In this document: positions 16,218-24,194 of the stretch, in pieces
Layout of the letters: every line of letters begins with the position of its first letter
Numbering within the stretch: the first letter of the stretch is position 1
Source: Ruminococcus sp.
GTDB taxonomy: Bacteria > Bacillota > Clostridia > Oscillospirales > Ruminococcaceae
NCBI GenBank assembly: GCA_017961625.1
Contig: JAGCWY010000138.1
Location: 1 to 54,772, forward strand
Length of the DNA stretch: 54,772 nt
Direction of reading: 5' to 3'
Translations under genes and position numbers: made by a program
The notes under the pieces: generated by a model
What the model was told of the DNA's origin: nothing
The model's database searches: none
Seen by the model: only the letters and a program-made list of their open reading frames with translations

Positions 16218-17360
16218 TCAATAATCCTTCTTCTTGCCGCAGCTCTTGCAGACCTTGGTTATAAGCTTGAAATCACCGCCGCAGTAGGGACACTTTCCTG
16301 CGGTCTTTCGGCTAGCTACAACTGTTTCATAGTAAGCCGGGAAATTAGAGGCGTTGTCCGCAAGATTCTGCCATGATATGGTCAGAAGGTTAGGGCAGTT
16401 ATTGAAGCCGCCGCTCACCTTTTTAACGGAGGCGGGTATGCGTATGCTCTCAAGGTTTTCACAGCCGCTGAAATCGCCTATCGACGTAGCTCCTGTCGGT
16501 ATTTCTATGGCTCTGAGTCCTGTACAGCCGCTGAAGCCGTCAATGCTGAGCACTCCGGTAGGAAGCTCTATGCTTCTGAGAGATACGCAGTTCTGGAATG
16601 CGGCAGCGTCTATCGACTTGACAGTCTTAGGAATACCTATAGCTGACAGTGATGAGCAGTTGGCAAAGGTACATTCCTGTATATGGGAAACGCCCTCGGG
16701 TATATTGGCAGCTACAAGCATTTCGCAACCCGAAAATGCATATTTTCCTATCTGTGAAACATACTTCGGTATCTCGATATTCGACAACTTCTTACAGCCG
16801 GAAAAGGCAAATGCGCCTATCTCGCCTATAGTTTCTGGGAGCTCTACCGATACAAGCTCGGAGCAGTCTGCGAAGAGGGCATCGGATATGCTTTGCAGGT
16901 GTGGAGGCAACATAATGTTTTTCAGAGATGTGCAACCGCGGAAAGCCCATATATCAATCGATAATATGCTGTCCGGGAACTTTACCTCCTCGAGGGCTGT
17001 ACAGCCGCGGAATGCGTAGCCTCCAATGGCCTCCAGCTTGTCATGGAAGGTGATATGTTTAATGGCAGTATTGTTTTCAAATACGTGATTAGCGATCCTG
17101 CGGACCTCTCCCGGTATAGTAACATCTTCTACGCTGCCTTTATAGGCTGTGAGCACGCCGTCCGTTATTTCAAAATCGCTGCTCTGCTTTTTGACTGCCT
17201 TTATCTTTCTTGCGACCTCCTTGTGCTGTGACATGTACTTGTTCACAGCCTTGCTGACTATAAAAGGAGTGCTGCAATGAGGACATACCCAAGCGTCCTT
17301 GGTTTTATCAACTTCTACTGTTTTGCCGCAGTTAGTGCATATAGCGTTTGTATGTGCCAT
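16218..17360 (-). CDS. BspA-type leucine-rich repeat protein with two zinc ribbons
   Basis: 380 aa, no signal peptide. The N-terminal zinc ribbon has Cys 8, 11, 26 and 29 (ICTNCGK...CPHC). Residues about 60-330 are BspA-type LRR_5 repeats of about 23 residues (pattern I-x-I-P-x-G/S-V-x-x-I-x-x-x-A-F-x-x-C-x-x-L). A second zinc ribbon closes the protein (CPYCGGDF...CKSCGK). BspA repeats are usually on surface proteins, so a cytoplasmic version between zinc ribbons is unusual. The ATG follows GGGGGA, and a strong promoter lies at 17397-17425. Probably a protein-interaction module; partner unknown. Confidence 0.85.
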   Translation of the reverse strand: MAHTNAICTNCGKTVEVDKTKDAWVCPHCSTPFIVSKAVNKYMSQHKEVARKIKAVKKQSSDFEITDGVLTAYKGSVEDVTIPGEVRRIANHVFENNTAIKHITFHDKLEAIGGYAFRGCTALEEVKFPDSILSIDIWAFRGCTSLKNIMLPPHLQSISDALFADCSELVSVELPETIGEIGAFAFSGCKKLSNIEIPKYVSQIGKYAFSGCEMLVAANIPEGVSHIQECTFANCSSLSAIGIPKTVKSIDAAAFQNCVSLRSIELPTGVLSIDGFSGCTGLRAIEIPTGATSIGDFSGCENLESIRIPASVKKVSGGFNNCPNLLTISWQNLADNASNFPAYYETVVASRKTAGKCPYCGGDFKLITKVCKSCGKKKDY

Positions 17361-17396
17361 AAAAATCCCCCTATTATTACCATATTTTATATAATA

Positions 17397-17425
17397 ATTG
17401 TACCACTTGAAGCCGCGTATGTCAA
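17397..17425 (-). promoter_or_regulatory. Promoter of the zinc-ribbon LRR gene
   Basis: On the complement, TTGACA (17420-17425), 17 nt, TACAAT (17397-17402). Near-consensus, about 37 nt upstream of the start codon. Confidence 0.75.
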
Positions 17426-17495
17426 TAAATTCAGAGCAAAACTCACAAAATACACAGAAGGATTTACTGCTTATTGTACTAAGTGCATACAGAAA

Positions 17496-17518
17496 GGGAG
17501 CTGCATTATACAGCTCCC
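17496..17518 (-). terminator. Terminator-like hairpin after ddh
   Basis: GGGAGCTG (17496-17503) pairs perfectly with CAGCTCCC (17511-17518) around a 7-nt loop, just beyond the ddh stop. On the minus strand the tail is only TTTCTG. Confidence 0.6.
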
Positions 17519-17531
17519 TGAAAAGTTTTTA

Positions 17532-18521
17532 TTAAAGCATCGAGGCTCTCAGCTCTTCGCCGCTGAGCTTTGAAAGATAAGCCGGAGCGATGTCGAAAGC
17601 AGTCTTACAGCCAGTCACGCCCTCAGCTTTGAGCCTTGCAAGCGCTCTTGCGTAGCATATAAGCACACTTGCCGTAAATTCTGGATTTGACTCCAGCTTG
17701 AGAGAGTACTCTATCATCTGATGAGTTTTTTCACCGTCTCCAGTGAGACCGCTTCTCATAACGAAGCCACCGTGGGGCATCTTGTTGTGCTTTGCGTTGA
17801 ATTCTTCTTCGCTGATGAAGTTTACTGTTGTATCATACTCGTCAAAGTAATTCTTCATGGTCTTGATATCGTTCTCAATCTTAGCGAGGTCTGCGCCATC
17901 CTCGGGAACTACCCAGCACTCTCTGAGATGCTTTTGGCGAGTGGTGAGCTCGGGCTGGCTTCCGCTGCGGACAGCTTCCATAGCTGACTCAATCGGAACA
18001 GTGTACTGTATACCCTTCTTTACGCCTTCAACTCTGCGGATAGCGTCAGAGTGTCCCTGACTTACGCCCTTGCCCCAGAATGTATAGCTCTTTCCGTTGG
18101 GAAGTATGGACTCTGCATAAAGTCTGTTAAGGGAGAAGAGACCGGGATCCCAGCCGAGAGAGATGAAAGCGAGGTGACCGCTTTCCTTAGCAGCTTTGTC
18201 AACATTTGCAAAATGCTCGGGTATCCTTGCGTGAGTATCAAAGCTGTCGATAACATTGAAGAGTTTAGCCATTTCGGGGGTCTGCTTGGGAAGATCTGTA
18301 GCGCTTCCTCCGCAGATTATCATAACATCGATATCGTTTGTCATATTTTTGGCTTCGTCGATCCTGTAGACACCGACCCCTGCCGTGAGGGGCTTAACTG
18401 TGGAAGGGTCGCGGCGTGTAAATATTCCTGCAAGCTCCATATCATCATTCTGACGGATAGCGAGCTCAACGCCTCTGCCGAGGTTGCCATAGCCTGCGAT
18501 ACCGATTCTAACTTTTGCCAT
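17532..18521 (-). CDS. ddh: meso-diaminopimelate D-dehydrogenase
   Basis: A 329-aa NADPH-dependent enzyme making meso-DAP from tetrahydrodipicolinate and ammonia in one step, feeding peptidoglycan and lysine. The Rossmann loop GIAGYGNLGRG lies near the N-terminus. Family segments include GIFTRRDP, SLGWDPGLFSLNR, GVSQGHSDAIRRVEGV, and a C-terminal part around MRSGLTGDGEKTH. Length matches the family (about 325-330). GGAGGA lies before the ATG. Monocistronic, promoter at 18562-18590. Its presence suggests meso-DAP-type cell wall. Confidence 0.95.
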   Translation of the reverse strand: MAKVRIGIAGYGNLGRGVELAIRQNDDMELAGIFTRRDPSTVKPLTAGVGVYRIDEAKNMTNDIDVMIICGGSATDLPKQTPEMAKLFNVIDSFDTHARIPEHFANVDKAAKESGHLAFISLGWDPGLFSLNRLYAESILPNGKSYTFWGKGVSQGHSDAIRRVEGVKKGIQYTVPIESAMEAVRSGSQPELTTRQKHLRECWVVPEDGADLAKIENDIKTMKNYFDEYDTTVNFISEEEFNAKHNKMPHGGFVMRSGLTGDGEKTHQMIEYSLKLESNPEFTASVLICYARALARLKAEGVTGCKTAFDIAPAYLSKLSGEELRASML

Positions 18522-18561
18522 TGTATTATTCCTCCTAATTGTGATTAAAAATTACGTTAAT

Positions 18562-18590
18562 ATTATATCACACTATTTTTTTGTTGTAAA
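18562..18590 (-). promoter_or_regulatory. Promoter of ddh
   Basis: On the complement, TTTACA (18585-18590), 17 nt, TATAAT (18562-18567). Confidence 0.65.
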
Positions 18591-18629
18591 GCTGTAAATC
18601 AAAATTTAGTTATGCCGAATTTTGATTTG

Positions 18630-18703
18630 AGTAAGTAGAGAGTAGTGAGTAGTATTATGAAACGAAGCTGTTTCTACACACTACTTTCTAGTGACTGCTC
18701 ACG
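18630..18703. repeat. Long imperfect intergenic hairpin
   Basis: AGTAGTG-a-GTAG (18641-18652) pairs with CTAC-a-CACTACT (18675-18686), and the inner GAAAC/GTTTC surrounds GAAGCT. Partial similarity of the arms extends outward (GTAAGTAGAG against the complement of CTAGTGACTGCTCAC). It lies between the ddh promoter and the end of the 69-aa gene. No T-run supports termination, so it looks like an intergenic palindromic repeat. Confidence 0.5.
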
Positions 18704-18707
18704 TAAA

Positions 18708-18917
18708 TTATGATTTACGCTTCTTTACTTTGTGTCTGAGGATAACAAGTCCCGTAAGAGCGGCAGCCTTTACAGCAGTCTTTGCAACGGTCTTAGGAAC
18801 TATCTTGGTATGTATATCCTGTGGTACCTCCTCTGATACCGCGAGATTGCCCTTGCCGGCGGCTTTGACAGAACCGCCCTCGATATGAATACCGTGGAAA
18901 TCTTTCTTGAATTCCAT
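18708..18917 (-). CDS. 69-aa basic hypothetical protein
   Basis: Begins one nucleotide after the trmB stop, with a strong GGGAGGA 5 nt from the ATG, so it is very likely translated in the trmB transcript. The N-terminus is mixed (FHGIHIEGG), and the C-terminus has a moderately hydrophobic Ala/Val/Leu helix (KAAALTGLVILRH) ending KKRKS, suggesting a small membrane-associated protein. No known family recognised. Confidence 0.65.
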   Translation of the reverse strand: MEFKKDFHGIHIEGGSVKAAGKGNLAVSEEVPQDIHTKIVPKTVAKTAVKAAALTGLVILRHKVKKRKS

Positions 18918-18918
18918 A

Positions 18919-19581
18919 TTAATCCTCCCTTACAGGTTCAGCTATCAGGAACTTTATTTTCTTCCCCTCGTCGGAGAACATCTTTTCATGCTCGGTGACG
19001 AAGTTTTCGTATGGACTTTCTGAGTGGAGATCGTAGGTCTTGTATTTTATTCTGAAGCCTGCCTCGGCGAAGTATTCAAATGACTCCTCGAAAAGCTCGT
19101 CGTCGTCAGTCTTGAACCAGAGCTCACCGCAGAGGAACTTTTTATAGTTCACAAGCTGGCGGGTATGTGTCAGACGGCGCTTTTTGTGTTTGGATTTAGG
19201 CCACGGGTTGCAGAAATTGATGTATATCCTGTCTGCGCGGTCATTTTCGTCCCATGCAAGCTCGAGACGCTCGATGTTCTGTATTGCTATGCGGACATTG
19301 TCCGGAGAAGCTCCCTTTATCGCGTAAGCGGCTTCCAGCTTACGCTTTGCGAGGACTAGCATCTCGTTCTTTATGTCCATAGCTATGAAGTTCGCCTCCG
19401 GATGAGCAGGAGCAGCTTGTGATATGAAGCCGCCCTTGCCGCAGCCCAGCTCAACGTACAGTGGCTTGTCGGGCTCGCTGAAAAGCTCTCTCCAATGACC
19501 TATCTGCTTCTGTGGTTCTTGTATATAAAATGGACAAGCCTCTAATTCGGGCTTAGCCCATGGTTTATGACGTATTCTCAT
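18919..19581 (-). CDS. trmB: tRNA (guanine-N7-)-methyltransferase
   Basis: A 220-aa class I SAM-dependent enzyme forming m7G46 in tRNA. The SAM-binding loop is ELGCGKGGF, the acidic end of strand 2 is AMDIKNE, and the family catalytic region is INFCNPWPKSKHKKRRLTH. The N-terminus MRIRHKPWAKPEL is typical of Firmicute TrmB. The promoter is at 19611-19639. It is followed by the small basic protein with a 1-nt gap. Confidence 0.95.
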   Translation of the reverse strand: MRIRHKPWAKPELEACPFYIQEPQKQIGHWRELFSEPDKPLYVELGCGKGGFISQAAPAHPEANFIAMDIKNEMLVLAKRKLEAAYAIKGASPDNVRIAIQNIERLELAWDENDRADRIYINFCNPWPKSKHKKRRLTHTRQLVNYKKFLCGELWFKTDDDELFEESFEYFAEAGFRIKYKTYDLHSESPYENFVTEHEKMFSDEGKKIKFLIAEPVRED

Positions 19582-19610
19582 AAATTACCTCCGTAATCGT
19601 ATTGATAATA

Positions 19611-19639
19611 ATTATACCACATTTTCTTGTAAAATCCAA
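19611..19639 (-). promoter_or_regulatory. Promoter of trmB
   Basis: On the complement, TTGGAT (19634-19639), 17 nt, TATAAT (19611-19616). Confidence 0.6.
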
Positions 19640-19737
19640 TAGCTTGCGAAAAATTTTCGTATACCTAAATGCTCTACAATCAGCGGCAACCTTAAGAGCA
19701 GCTTTTTGTAAATAAATAATAATATTACTGAAATCAC
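19640..19737. other. Gene-free stretch between trmB and pyr promoters
   Basis: Part of the gene-free interval 19582-19915. It holds a weak hairpin, TGCTCT (19670-19675) with AGAGCA (19695-19700), followed by CTTTTTG. It could act as a boundary terminator upstream of the pyr promoter. No open reading frame with a ribosome site was seen. Confidence 0.35.
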
Positions 19738-19766
19738 TGGACAAGATACATATAATGTGATATAAT
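19738..19766 (+). promoter_or_regulatory. Promoter of the pyr operon
   Basis: TGGACA (19738-19743), 17 nt, TATAAT (19761-19766). The transcript would begin about 19774, just upstream of the PyrR-binding loop. Confidence 0.75.
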
Positions 19767-19783
19767 AATTTCGTTAATTGAAA

Positions 19784-19893
19784 CTACCCTTTAATTCGAT
19801 CCCGTGAGGTCGGCAAGGCGAGTTATTTGATACTGTAATTATAACATAGCTATAACTATAAGTATGCTCCCTGCCGCGCGGGGGGCATTTTTT
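19784..19893 (+). promoter_or_regulatory. PyrR-dependent attenuator of the pyr operon
   Basis: The leader contains GATCCCGTGAGGTCGGCAAGG (19799-19817 region), a close match to the PyrR anti-antiterminator loop (consensus around TCCxGxGAGGYT), with CCTT/AAGG as lower stem. A terminator follows: TGCTCCC (19865-19871) with GGGGGCA (19881-19887) and six T (19888-19893). CGGCAAGG can instead pair with CCTGCCG in the terminator's 5' side, giving an antiterminator. In known systems UMP-bound PyrR stabilises the loop and so termination, lowering expression of downstream pyr genes. Confidence 0.88.
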
Positions 19894-19915
19894 GTTGCTG
19901 AAAGGAGAACAGTGT

Positions 19916-20437
19916 ATGGAGTCGAAGCGCATTATCATGGACGATAAGGCTGTGCAACGTGCTATTGCCCGTATCTCTTACGAGATAATCGAGCGAAACA
20001 AGGGCACCGAGGATCTATGCATAGTTGGTATTCTGTCAAGAGGTGTGCCTATCGGAAGACGTATTGCAGAAAAGCTTTCAGAGCTCGAAAAAAACACGGT
20101 CCCTTTCGGTTCACTTGATATCACTCCCTACCGCGACGACAGCAAATCGGGCGGAGACGCTGAAAAGACGGAGATACCCTTTGATATCACGGACAAGAAC
20201 GTAGTTATAGTGGACGACGTGATATTTACGGGAAGAAGCTCCAGGGCAGCCATAGATGCACTTATAAAGCGTGGCAGACCACGCTCAATACAGCTTGCTG
20301 TGCTTATCGATCGCGGACACAGAGAGCTTCCCATACGTCCGGATTATATAGGAAAGAATCTTCCAACGTCCCACAGCGAGGTCGTAAGGGTTTCGGTCGA
20401 GGAAATCGACGGTAGCGACGGAGTAGCTATCTACTGA
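19916..20437 (+). CDS. pyrR: Bifunctional pyr operon regulator / uracil phosphoribosyltransferase
   Basis: 173 aa, the normal PyrR length. The PRPP-binding motif VVIVDDVIFTGRSSRAA is intact, and basic residues in the first half (SRGVPIGRRI) fit RNA binding. The frame is open to 19892, but the ATG at 19916 is preceded by AAGGAG and starts MESKRIIMDD. It binds the leader immediately upstream and feeds back on the operon. First cistron; 31 nt before pyrC. Confidence 0.95.
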   Translation: MESKRIIMDDKAVQRAIARISYEIIERNKGTEDLCIVGILSRGVPIGRRIAEKLSELEKNTVPFGSLDITPYRDDSKSGGDAEKTEIPFDITDKNVVIVDDVIFTGRSSRAAIDALIKRGRPRSIQLAVLIDRGHRELPIRPDYIGKNLPTSHSEVVRVSVEEIDGSDGVAIY

Positions 20438-20468
20438 ATATCCACCACAAACTGAAAGAGAGGTAATT

Positions 20469-21737
20469 ATGTCATCTATTCTGATAAGGAATATACGAGC
20501 AGTTGATAATATAACGGATACAACAGCAGACGTACTGATAAAGGACGGAGTTATCGCAAGGATATGCAGCGGAATAACAGAGAAGGCAGAACAGGTCATC
20601 GACGGAACAGGGCTTGTACTTATACCATCGCTGTTCGATATGCATGTTCATCTCCGTGATCCTGGCTTCACTCATAAGGAGGACGTGCTCACTGGATGTG
20701 CTGCGGCATTGGCAGGGGGAGTTACTGGAGTTCTTGCTATGCCGAACACCAAGCCGCCCTGCGACACTCCGGAGACTATTAGCTATATTATCGAAAAGTC
20801 AAATGGAACAGGCGTTGACGTATATCCCGTAGGCTGCATAACAGGCGGCATGAGTGGAAATGGTCTCTGCGACTACGACGCGTTGAAAGCGGCAGGCTGC
20901 ATATGTATTTCCGACGATGGCAGGCCTGTTGAGAATGCAGAAAATATGAGAAAGGCTTTGGAGCTTTCAAAAGAAAATGGACTTCTTGTTGCTTCTCACT
21001 GTGAGGACTTGAGCATTATAAATGGCGGTATAATGAACAAGGGCGAGACTTCCGAAAAGCTCGGAGTCAAAGGCATGGACAGAGCGTCCGAGGACTACAT
21101 AACCGCTCGTGAGATGATCCTTGCTTCATCAGTGGACGCAAGGATACATATATGCCATGTTTCAACAGAGGGCAGCGCAGCTATGATTCGCTTTGCAAAA
21201 TCGAGGGGAGTTAAGGTCACCTGCGAGACTGCTCCTCACTACTTCATGCTCACGGATAGACTCCTTGAAAAGCGTGACGCGGACTATAGAATGAATCCAC
21301 CGCTGAGGACTCCTGAGGATGTAAGAGCGATAATCGAAGCCATAAAGGACGGTACTATAGATTGTATCATCACGGACCACGCTCCCCATTCCGCAGAGGA
21401 AAAGGCTGATTTTGAAAAGGCTCCCAACGGTGTTGTAGGACTTGAGACCTCTCTTGCAGCAACTCTCACAGCACTGTATCATACAGGAGAGATAAGCCTT
21501 AACAGAGTAGTGGAGCTTATGTGTATAAATCCACGTAAGATACTGGGACTTGATATACCGTGTATCAGAGAGGGCAGCACAGCCGACCTTGTTATCGCGG
21601 ACATAGAAAGAAAATGGACAGTAGAACCGGAAAAGCTGCATTCAAAGTCGAAAAATACAGTATTCAAAGGCATGGAGCTGACAGGAAAGCCTCTCGTCAC
21701 CATATCAAAGGGCGAGATAAGATACAATGCATTATAA
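20469..21737 (+). CDS. pyrC: Dihydroorotase (class I)
   Basis: 422 aa, cyclising carbamoyl-aspartate to dihydroorotate. Metal ligands: DMHVHLRDPG (H59, H61), ASHCEDLS, HICHVSTEG and TDHAPHS with the catalytic Asp. Substrate residues include NTKPPCD. GAGAGG precedes the ATG. Second gene of the pyr operon and 17 nt before pyrF. The expected pyrB, pyrD/K and pyrE are not in this window, so the pathway must be completed elsewhere. Confidence 0.95.
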   Translation: MSSILIRNIRAVDNITDTTADVLIKDGVIARICSGITEKAEQVIDGTGLVLIPSLFDMHVHLRDPGFTHKEDVLTGCAAALAGGVTGVLAMPNTKPPCDTPETISYIIEKSNGTGVDVYPVGCITGGMSGNGLCDYDALKAAGCICISDDGRPVENAENMRKALELSKENGLLVASHCEDLSIINGGIMNKGETSEKLGVKGMDRASEDYITAREMILASSVDARIHICHVSTEGSAAMIRFAKSRGVKVTCETAPHYFMLTDRLLEKRDADYRMNPPLRTPEDVRAIIEAIKDGTIDCIITDHAPHSAEEKADFEKAPNGVVGLETSLAATLTALYHTGEISLNRVVELMCINPRKILGLDIPCIREGSTADLVIADIERKWTVEPEKLHSKSKNTVFKGMELTGKPLVTISKGEIRYNAL

Positions 21738-21754
21738 TACAAGGAGGAAAAGAA

Positions 21755-22681
21755 ATGTCATTTGACAGACTTATCGAAAAGATAATCGAATTGAAAAATC
21801 CTACGGTGGTGGGACTTGATCCAAAGCTGGAGTATGTCCCTGATTTTATACAGCGCCGTTACCTTGACAGCGACGGCTGGACGTTGAAGGCTGCCGCTAA
21901 GGCTATATTTGATTTCAATCAGGCGATAATCGACGAGATACACGACCTTGTACCCGCTATAAAGCCGCAGGCTGCCTACTATGAGATGTATGGACACTAC
22001 GGCATTAGGACACTTGAAAAGACTATCCGTTATGCAAAGCTCAACGGTATGTTCGTTATAACGGATGGCAAGCGCAACGATATAGGCGCTACCATGGAAG
22101 CCTACACAAAGGCTCACCTTGGTACAGTCACTATAGGGGACAGCGAGATAGAACCCTTCGGAGCTGACGCTCTCACAGTCAACGGCTATCTCGGCACAGA
22201 CGGTATCGAACCCCTCCTTAAAGTATGCCGTGAGCGCGATAAGGGCATATACGTGCTGGTAAAGACCTCCAATCCCTCATCGGGAGAACTTCAGGATATG
22301 AAGCTTGCAGACGGTCGCACCATATACGAGTGCATGGGCGATATGTGCGAGAGATGGGGCGAGGATACCCGCGGCAAGTATGGTTACTCCGCAGTGGGAG
22401 CAGTTGTTGGTGCTACATACCCCGAAATGCTTACGGAGCTGAGACAAAGACTTCCTCATACAATGTTCCTTGTACCTGGCTACGGCGCACAAGGCGGTGG
22501 AGCTGAGGGCTTGAAAGGCGGTTTCGACGAGAACGGTCTCGGAGCTATAGTCAACTCCTCACGCGCAGTAATGTGTGCATACAAGAAAGAAGGCTGCGAC
22601 GAGCGCGACTTTGCCAAGGCAGCAAGAAGAGAAGTTATCCGCATGAGAGATGATATCTGTCAATACATTAATTTGAAGTGA
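21755..22681 (+). CDS. pyrF: Orotidine 5'-phosphate decarboxylase (type 2)
   Basis: 308 aa, the longer type-2 form. The active-site motif is TDGKRNDIG (Asp-Lys-Asp network), with VVGLDPKLEYVP at the N-terminus and a phosphate loop around LVPGYGAQGGG. The frame is open upstream to 21560 inside pyrC, but AGGAGG 6 nt before the ATG at 21755 sets the start (MSFDRLIEKI). Converts OMP to UMP, the PyrR effector. Followed by a 274-nt gap of repeats before carA. Confidence 0.95.
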   Translation: MSFDRLIEKIIELKNPTVVGLDPKLEYVPDFIQRRYLDSDGWTLKAAAKAIFDFNQAIIDEIHDLVPAIKPQAAYYEMYGHYGIRTLEKTIRYAKLNGMFVITDGKRNDIGATMEAYTKAHLGTVTIGDSEIEPFGADALTVNGYLGTDGIEPLLKVCRERDKGIYVLVKTSNPSSGELQDMKLADGRTIYECMGDMCERWGEDTRGKYGYSAVGAVVGATYPEMLTELRQRLPHTMFLVPGYGAQGGGAEGLKGGFDENGLGAIVNSSRAVMCAYKKEGCDERDFAKAARREVIRMRDDICQYINLK

Positions 22682-22686
22682 TCGGT

Positions 22687-22763
22687 GTAGGGGTGATGCA
22701 AGCATCGACCCGTGCCCTGCAAAATATATGGACCTTTTGTAGTGGTGGCGTCCCGCCGCCCGC
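22687..22763. repeat. Two copies of a short palindromic repeat with variable core
   Basis: Copy 1 (22687-22713) reads GTAGGGG-TGATGC-aa-GCATCg-ACCCG. Copy 2 (22739-22763) reads GTAGTGG-TGGCG-tcc-CGCCG-CCCGC. Both share a GTAGkGGTG left arm and a CCCG right arm, but the inner stems differ while staying paired. They occupy the gap between pyrF and carA, a REP-like arrangement. Confidence 0.6.
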
Positions 22764-22797
22764 AAACATACACATGATTTCCGCGCAAGCGGACACA

Positions 22798-22835
22798 GTA
22801 ATTCCGAATTCCGTATTACGAATTTAGAATTAAGG
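22798..22835. repeat. AATT-rich imperfect palindromic repeat, copy 1
   Basis: A run of ATTCCGAATTCCG, TATTACGAATT and TAGAATTA, self-complementary in several registers. Related units occur on both sides of 24100. Short hairpins (CCGCGCAAGCGG at 22781-22792 and CCACAATGGCGTGG near 22846) are adjacent. Confidence 0.5.
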
Positions 22836-22955
22836 ACGCTCTCTCCACAATGGCGTGGAACAGAGTGAATACATCATCAGTACACGGTGCCGCAAGCGAG
22901 TTTACTGGCGGTAGCGTGGTTAGGGAGCGCAAGTTATGCGCAAGGAGGAATACAA

Positions 22956-24053
22956 ATGTCATTATTCAACATGGGCGAAAAAGCTTATCTTATGCTTGCC
23001 GACGGACAGGTGTTCGAGGGTAGAAGCTTCGGTGCAAAGGGCACCGTCATAGGCGAAGTCGTATTCACCACAGGAGTCACAGGCTATCAGGAAACTCTCA
23101 CAGACCCAAGTTACTACGGACAGATAGTCACACAGACCTTTCCACTTATCGGAAACTACGGTGTGAATTCTGAGGACAACGAGTCCGCAAAGTCTTATGT
23201 ATCGGGCTACATCGTAAGAGAGTGGTGCAATTCTCCTTCAAATTTCCGCAGCGAGGGCAATATAAACGATTTCTTGAAAGATCATAACATTGTCGGAATT
23301 AATAATATAGACACCCGCCGCCTTACACGTACTATCCGCGAAGTGGGCGTCATGAATGGAGTTATCACCACCGAGGACGTTTACGCAAATAAGGACGAGC
23401 TCCTTGAAAAGATACGCGCTTTCACAGTCAAGGACGCTGTAAAGACTGTCACAAATACCGAAACTCTTACCTATGAGCCGGAGGAAAAGAAGCTACGCGT
23501 AGCACTCTTTGATTTCGGATACAAGCGCAATATCAGGCAGGAACTTTTAAAGCGTGGTTGTGAGGTTGTGGTAGTGCCTGCATATACCACTGCGGCTGAG
23601 ATAAAGGAACTTGCTCCAGACGGTATTATGTTCTCGAACGGACCTGGAGACCCTGCTGAAAATGTTGAGATAATAGACAATATAAAGGAGATACAGAAGC
23701 TTGGTATACCGATATTCGGTATATGCCTCGGACATCAGCTCATGGCTCTTGCCAACGGTGGAAAGACCGAAAAGCTGAAATACGGTCACAGAGGAGCCAA
23801 TCAGCCTGTTATTGACTTAGAGAGCGGACTAACCTACGTCACCAGTCAGAACCACGGCTACGCGGTAGTAGGGGACAGCATAGATCCATCCGTGGGAAGG
23901 GTATCCCACATAAATGCAAACGACAAGACCTGCGAGGGCATACACTATACCTCAGTCAACGCAAGAACGGTCCAGTTCCACCCGGAAGCACACGGTGGAC
24001 CGCTGGATACGGCGTATTTGTTTGACGAATTCGTAAAAACAATGCTTAAATAA
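22956..24053 (+). CDS. carA: Carbamoyl-phosphate synthase small subunit (glutaminase)
   Basis: 365 aa. The N-terminal CPSase_sm domain is followed by a class I glutamine amidotransferase: GICLGHQL with nucleophile Cys 257, and the His/Glu pair in FHPEAHGG (H342, E344). Supplies ammonia to CarB for carbamoyl phosphate. The frame is open to 22887 through repeat sequence, but AGGAGG before the ATG at 22956 decides the start. Flanked on both sides by AATT-type repeats. Confidence 0.95.
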   Translation: MSLFNMGEKAYLMLADGQVFEGRSFGAKGTVIGEVVFTTGVTGYQETLTDPSYYGQIVTQTFPLIGNYGVNSEDNESAKSYVSGYIVREWCNSPSNFRSEGNINDFLKDHNIVGINNIDTRRLTRTIREVGVMNGVITTEDVYANKDELLEKIRAFTVKDAVKTVTNTETLTYEPEEKKLRVALFDFGYKRNIRQELLKRGCEVVVVPAYTTAAEIKELAPDGIMFSNGPGDPAENVEIIDNIKEIQKLGIPIFGICLGHQLMALANGGKTEKLKYGHRGANQPVIDLESGLTYVTSQNHGYAVVGDSIDPSVGRVSHINANDKTCEGIHYTSVNARTVQFHPEAHGGPLDTAYLFDEFVKTMLK

Positions 24054-24059
24054 ATTAGA

Positions 24060-24155
24060 AATTAGGAATTCGAAATAAATGTATCAGCTTATACGTACTA
24101 TGTTTAAATCTGCGGAAAAGCCGACACAATAATTCCTAATTACGAATTCCGAATT
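24060..24155. repeat. AATT-rich repeats in inverted orientation between carA and carB
   Basis: AATTAGGAATTCG (24060-24072) is the inverted counterpart of AATTCCTAATTACG (24131-24144). The second unit continues with AATTCCGAATT, shared with the copy at 22798-22835. About 58 nt of unrelated sequence lies between. Confidence 0.5.
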
Positions 24156-24194
24156 AAACATCTTGATTGTTGATAAAAAACGGAGGTAATATAA

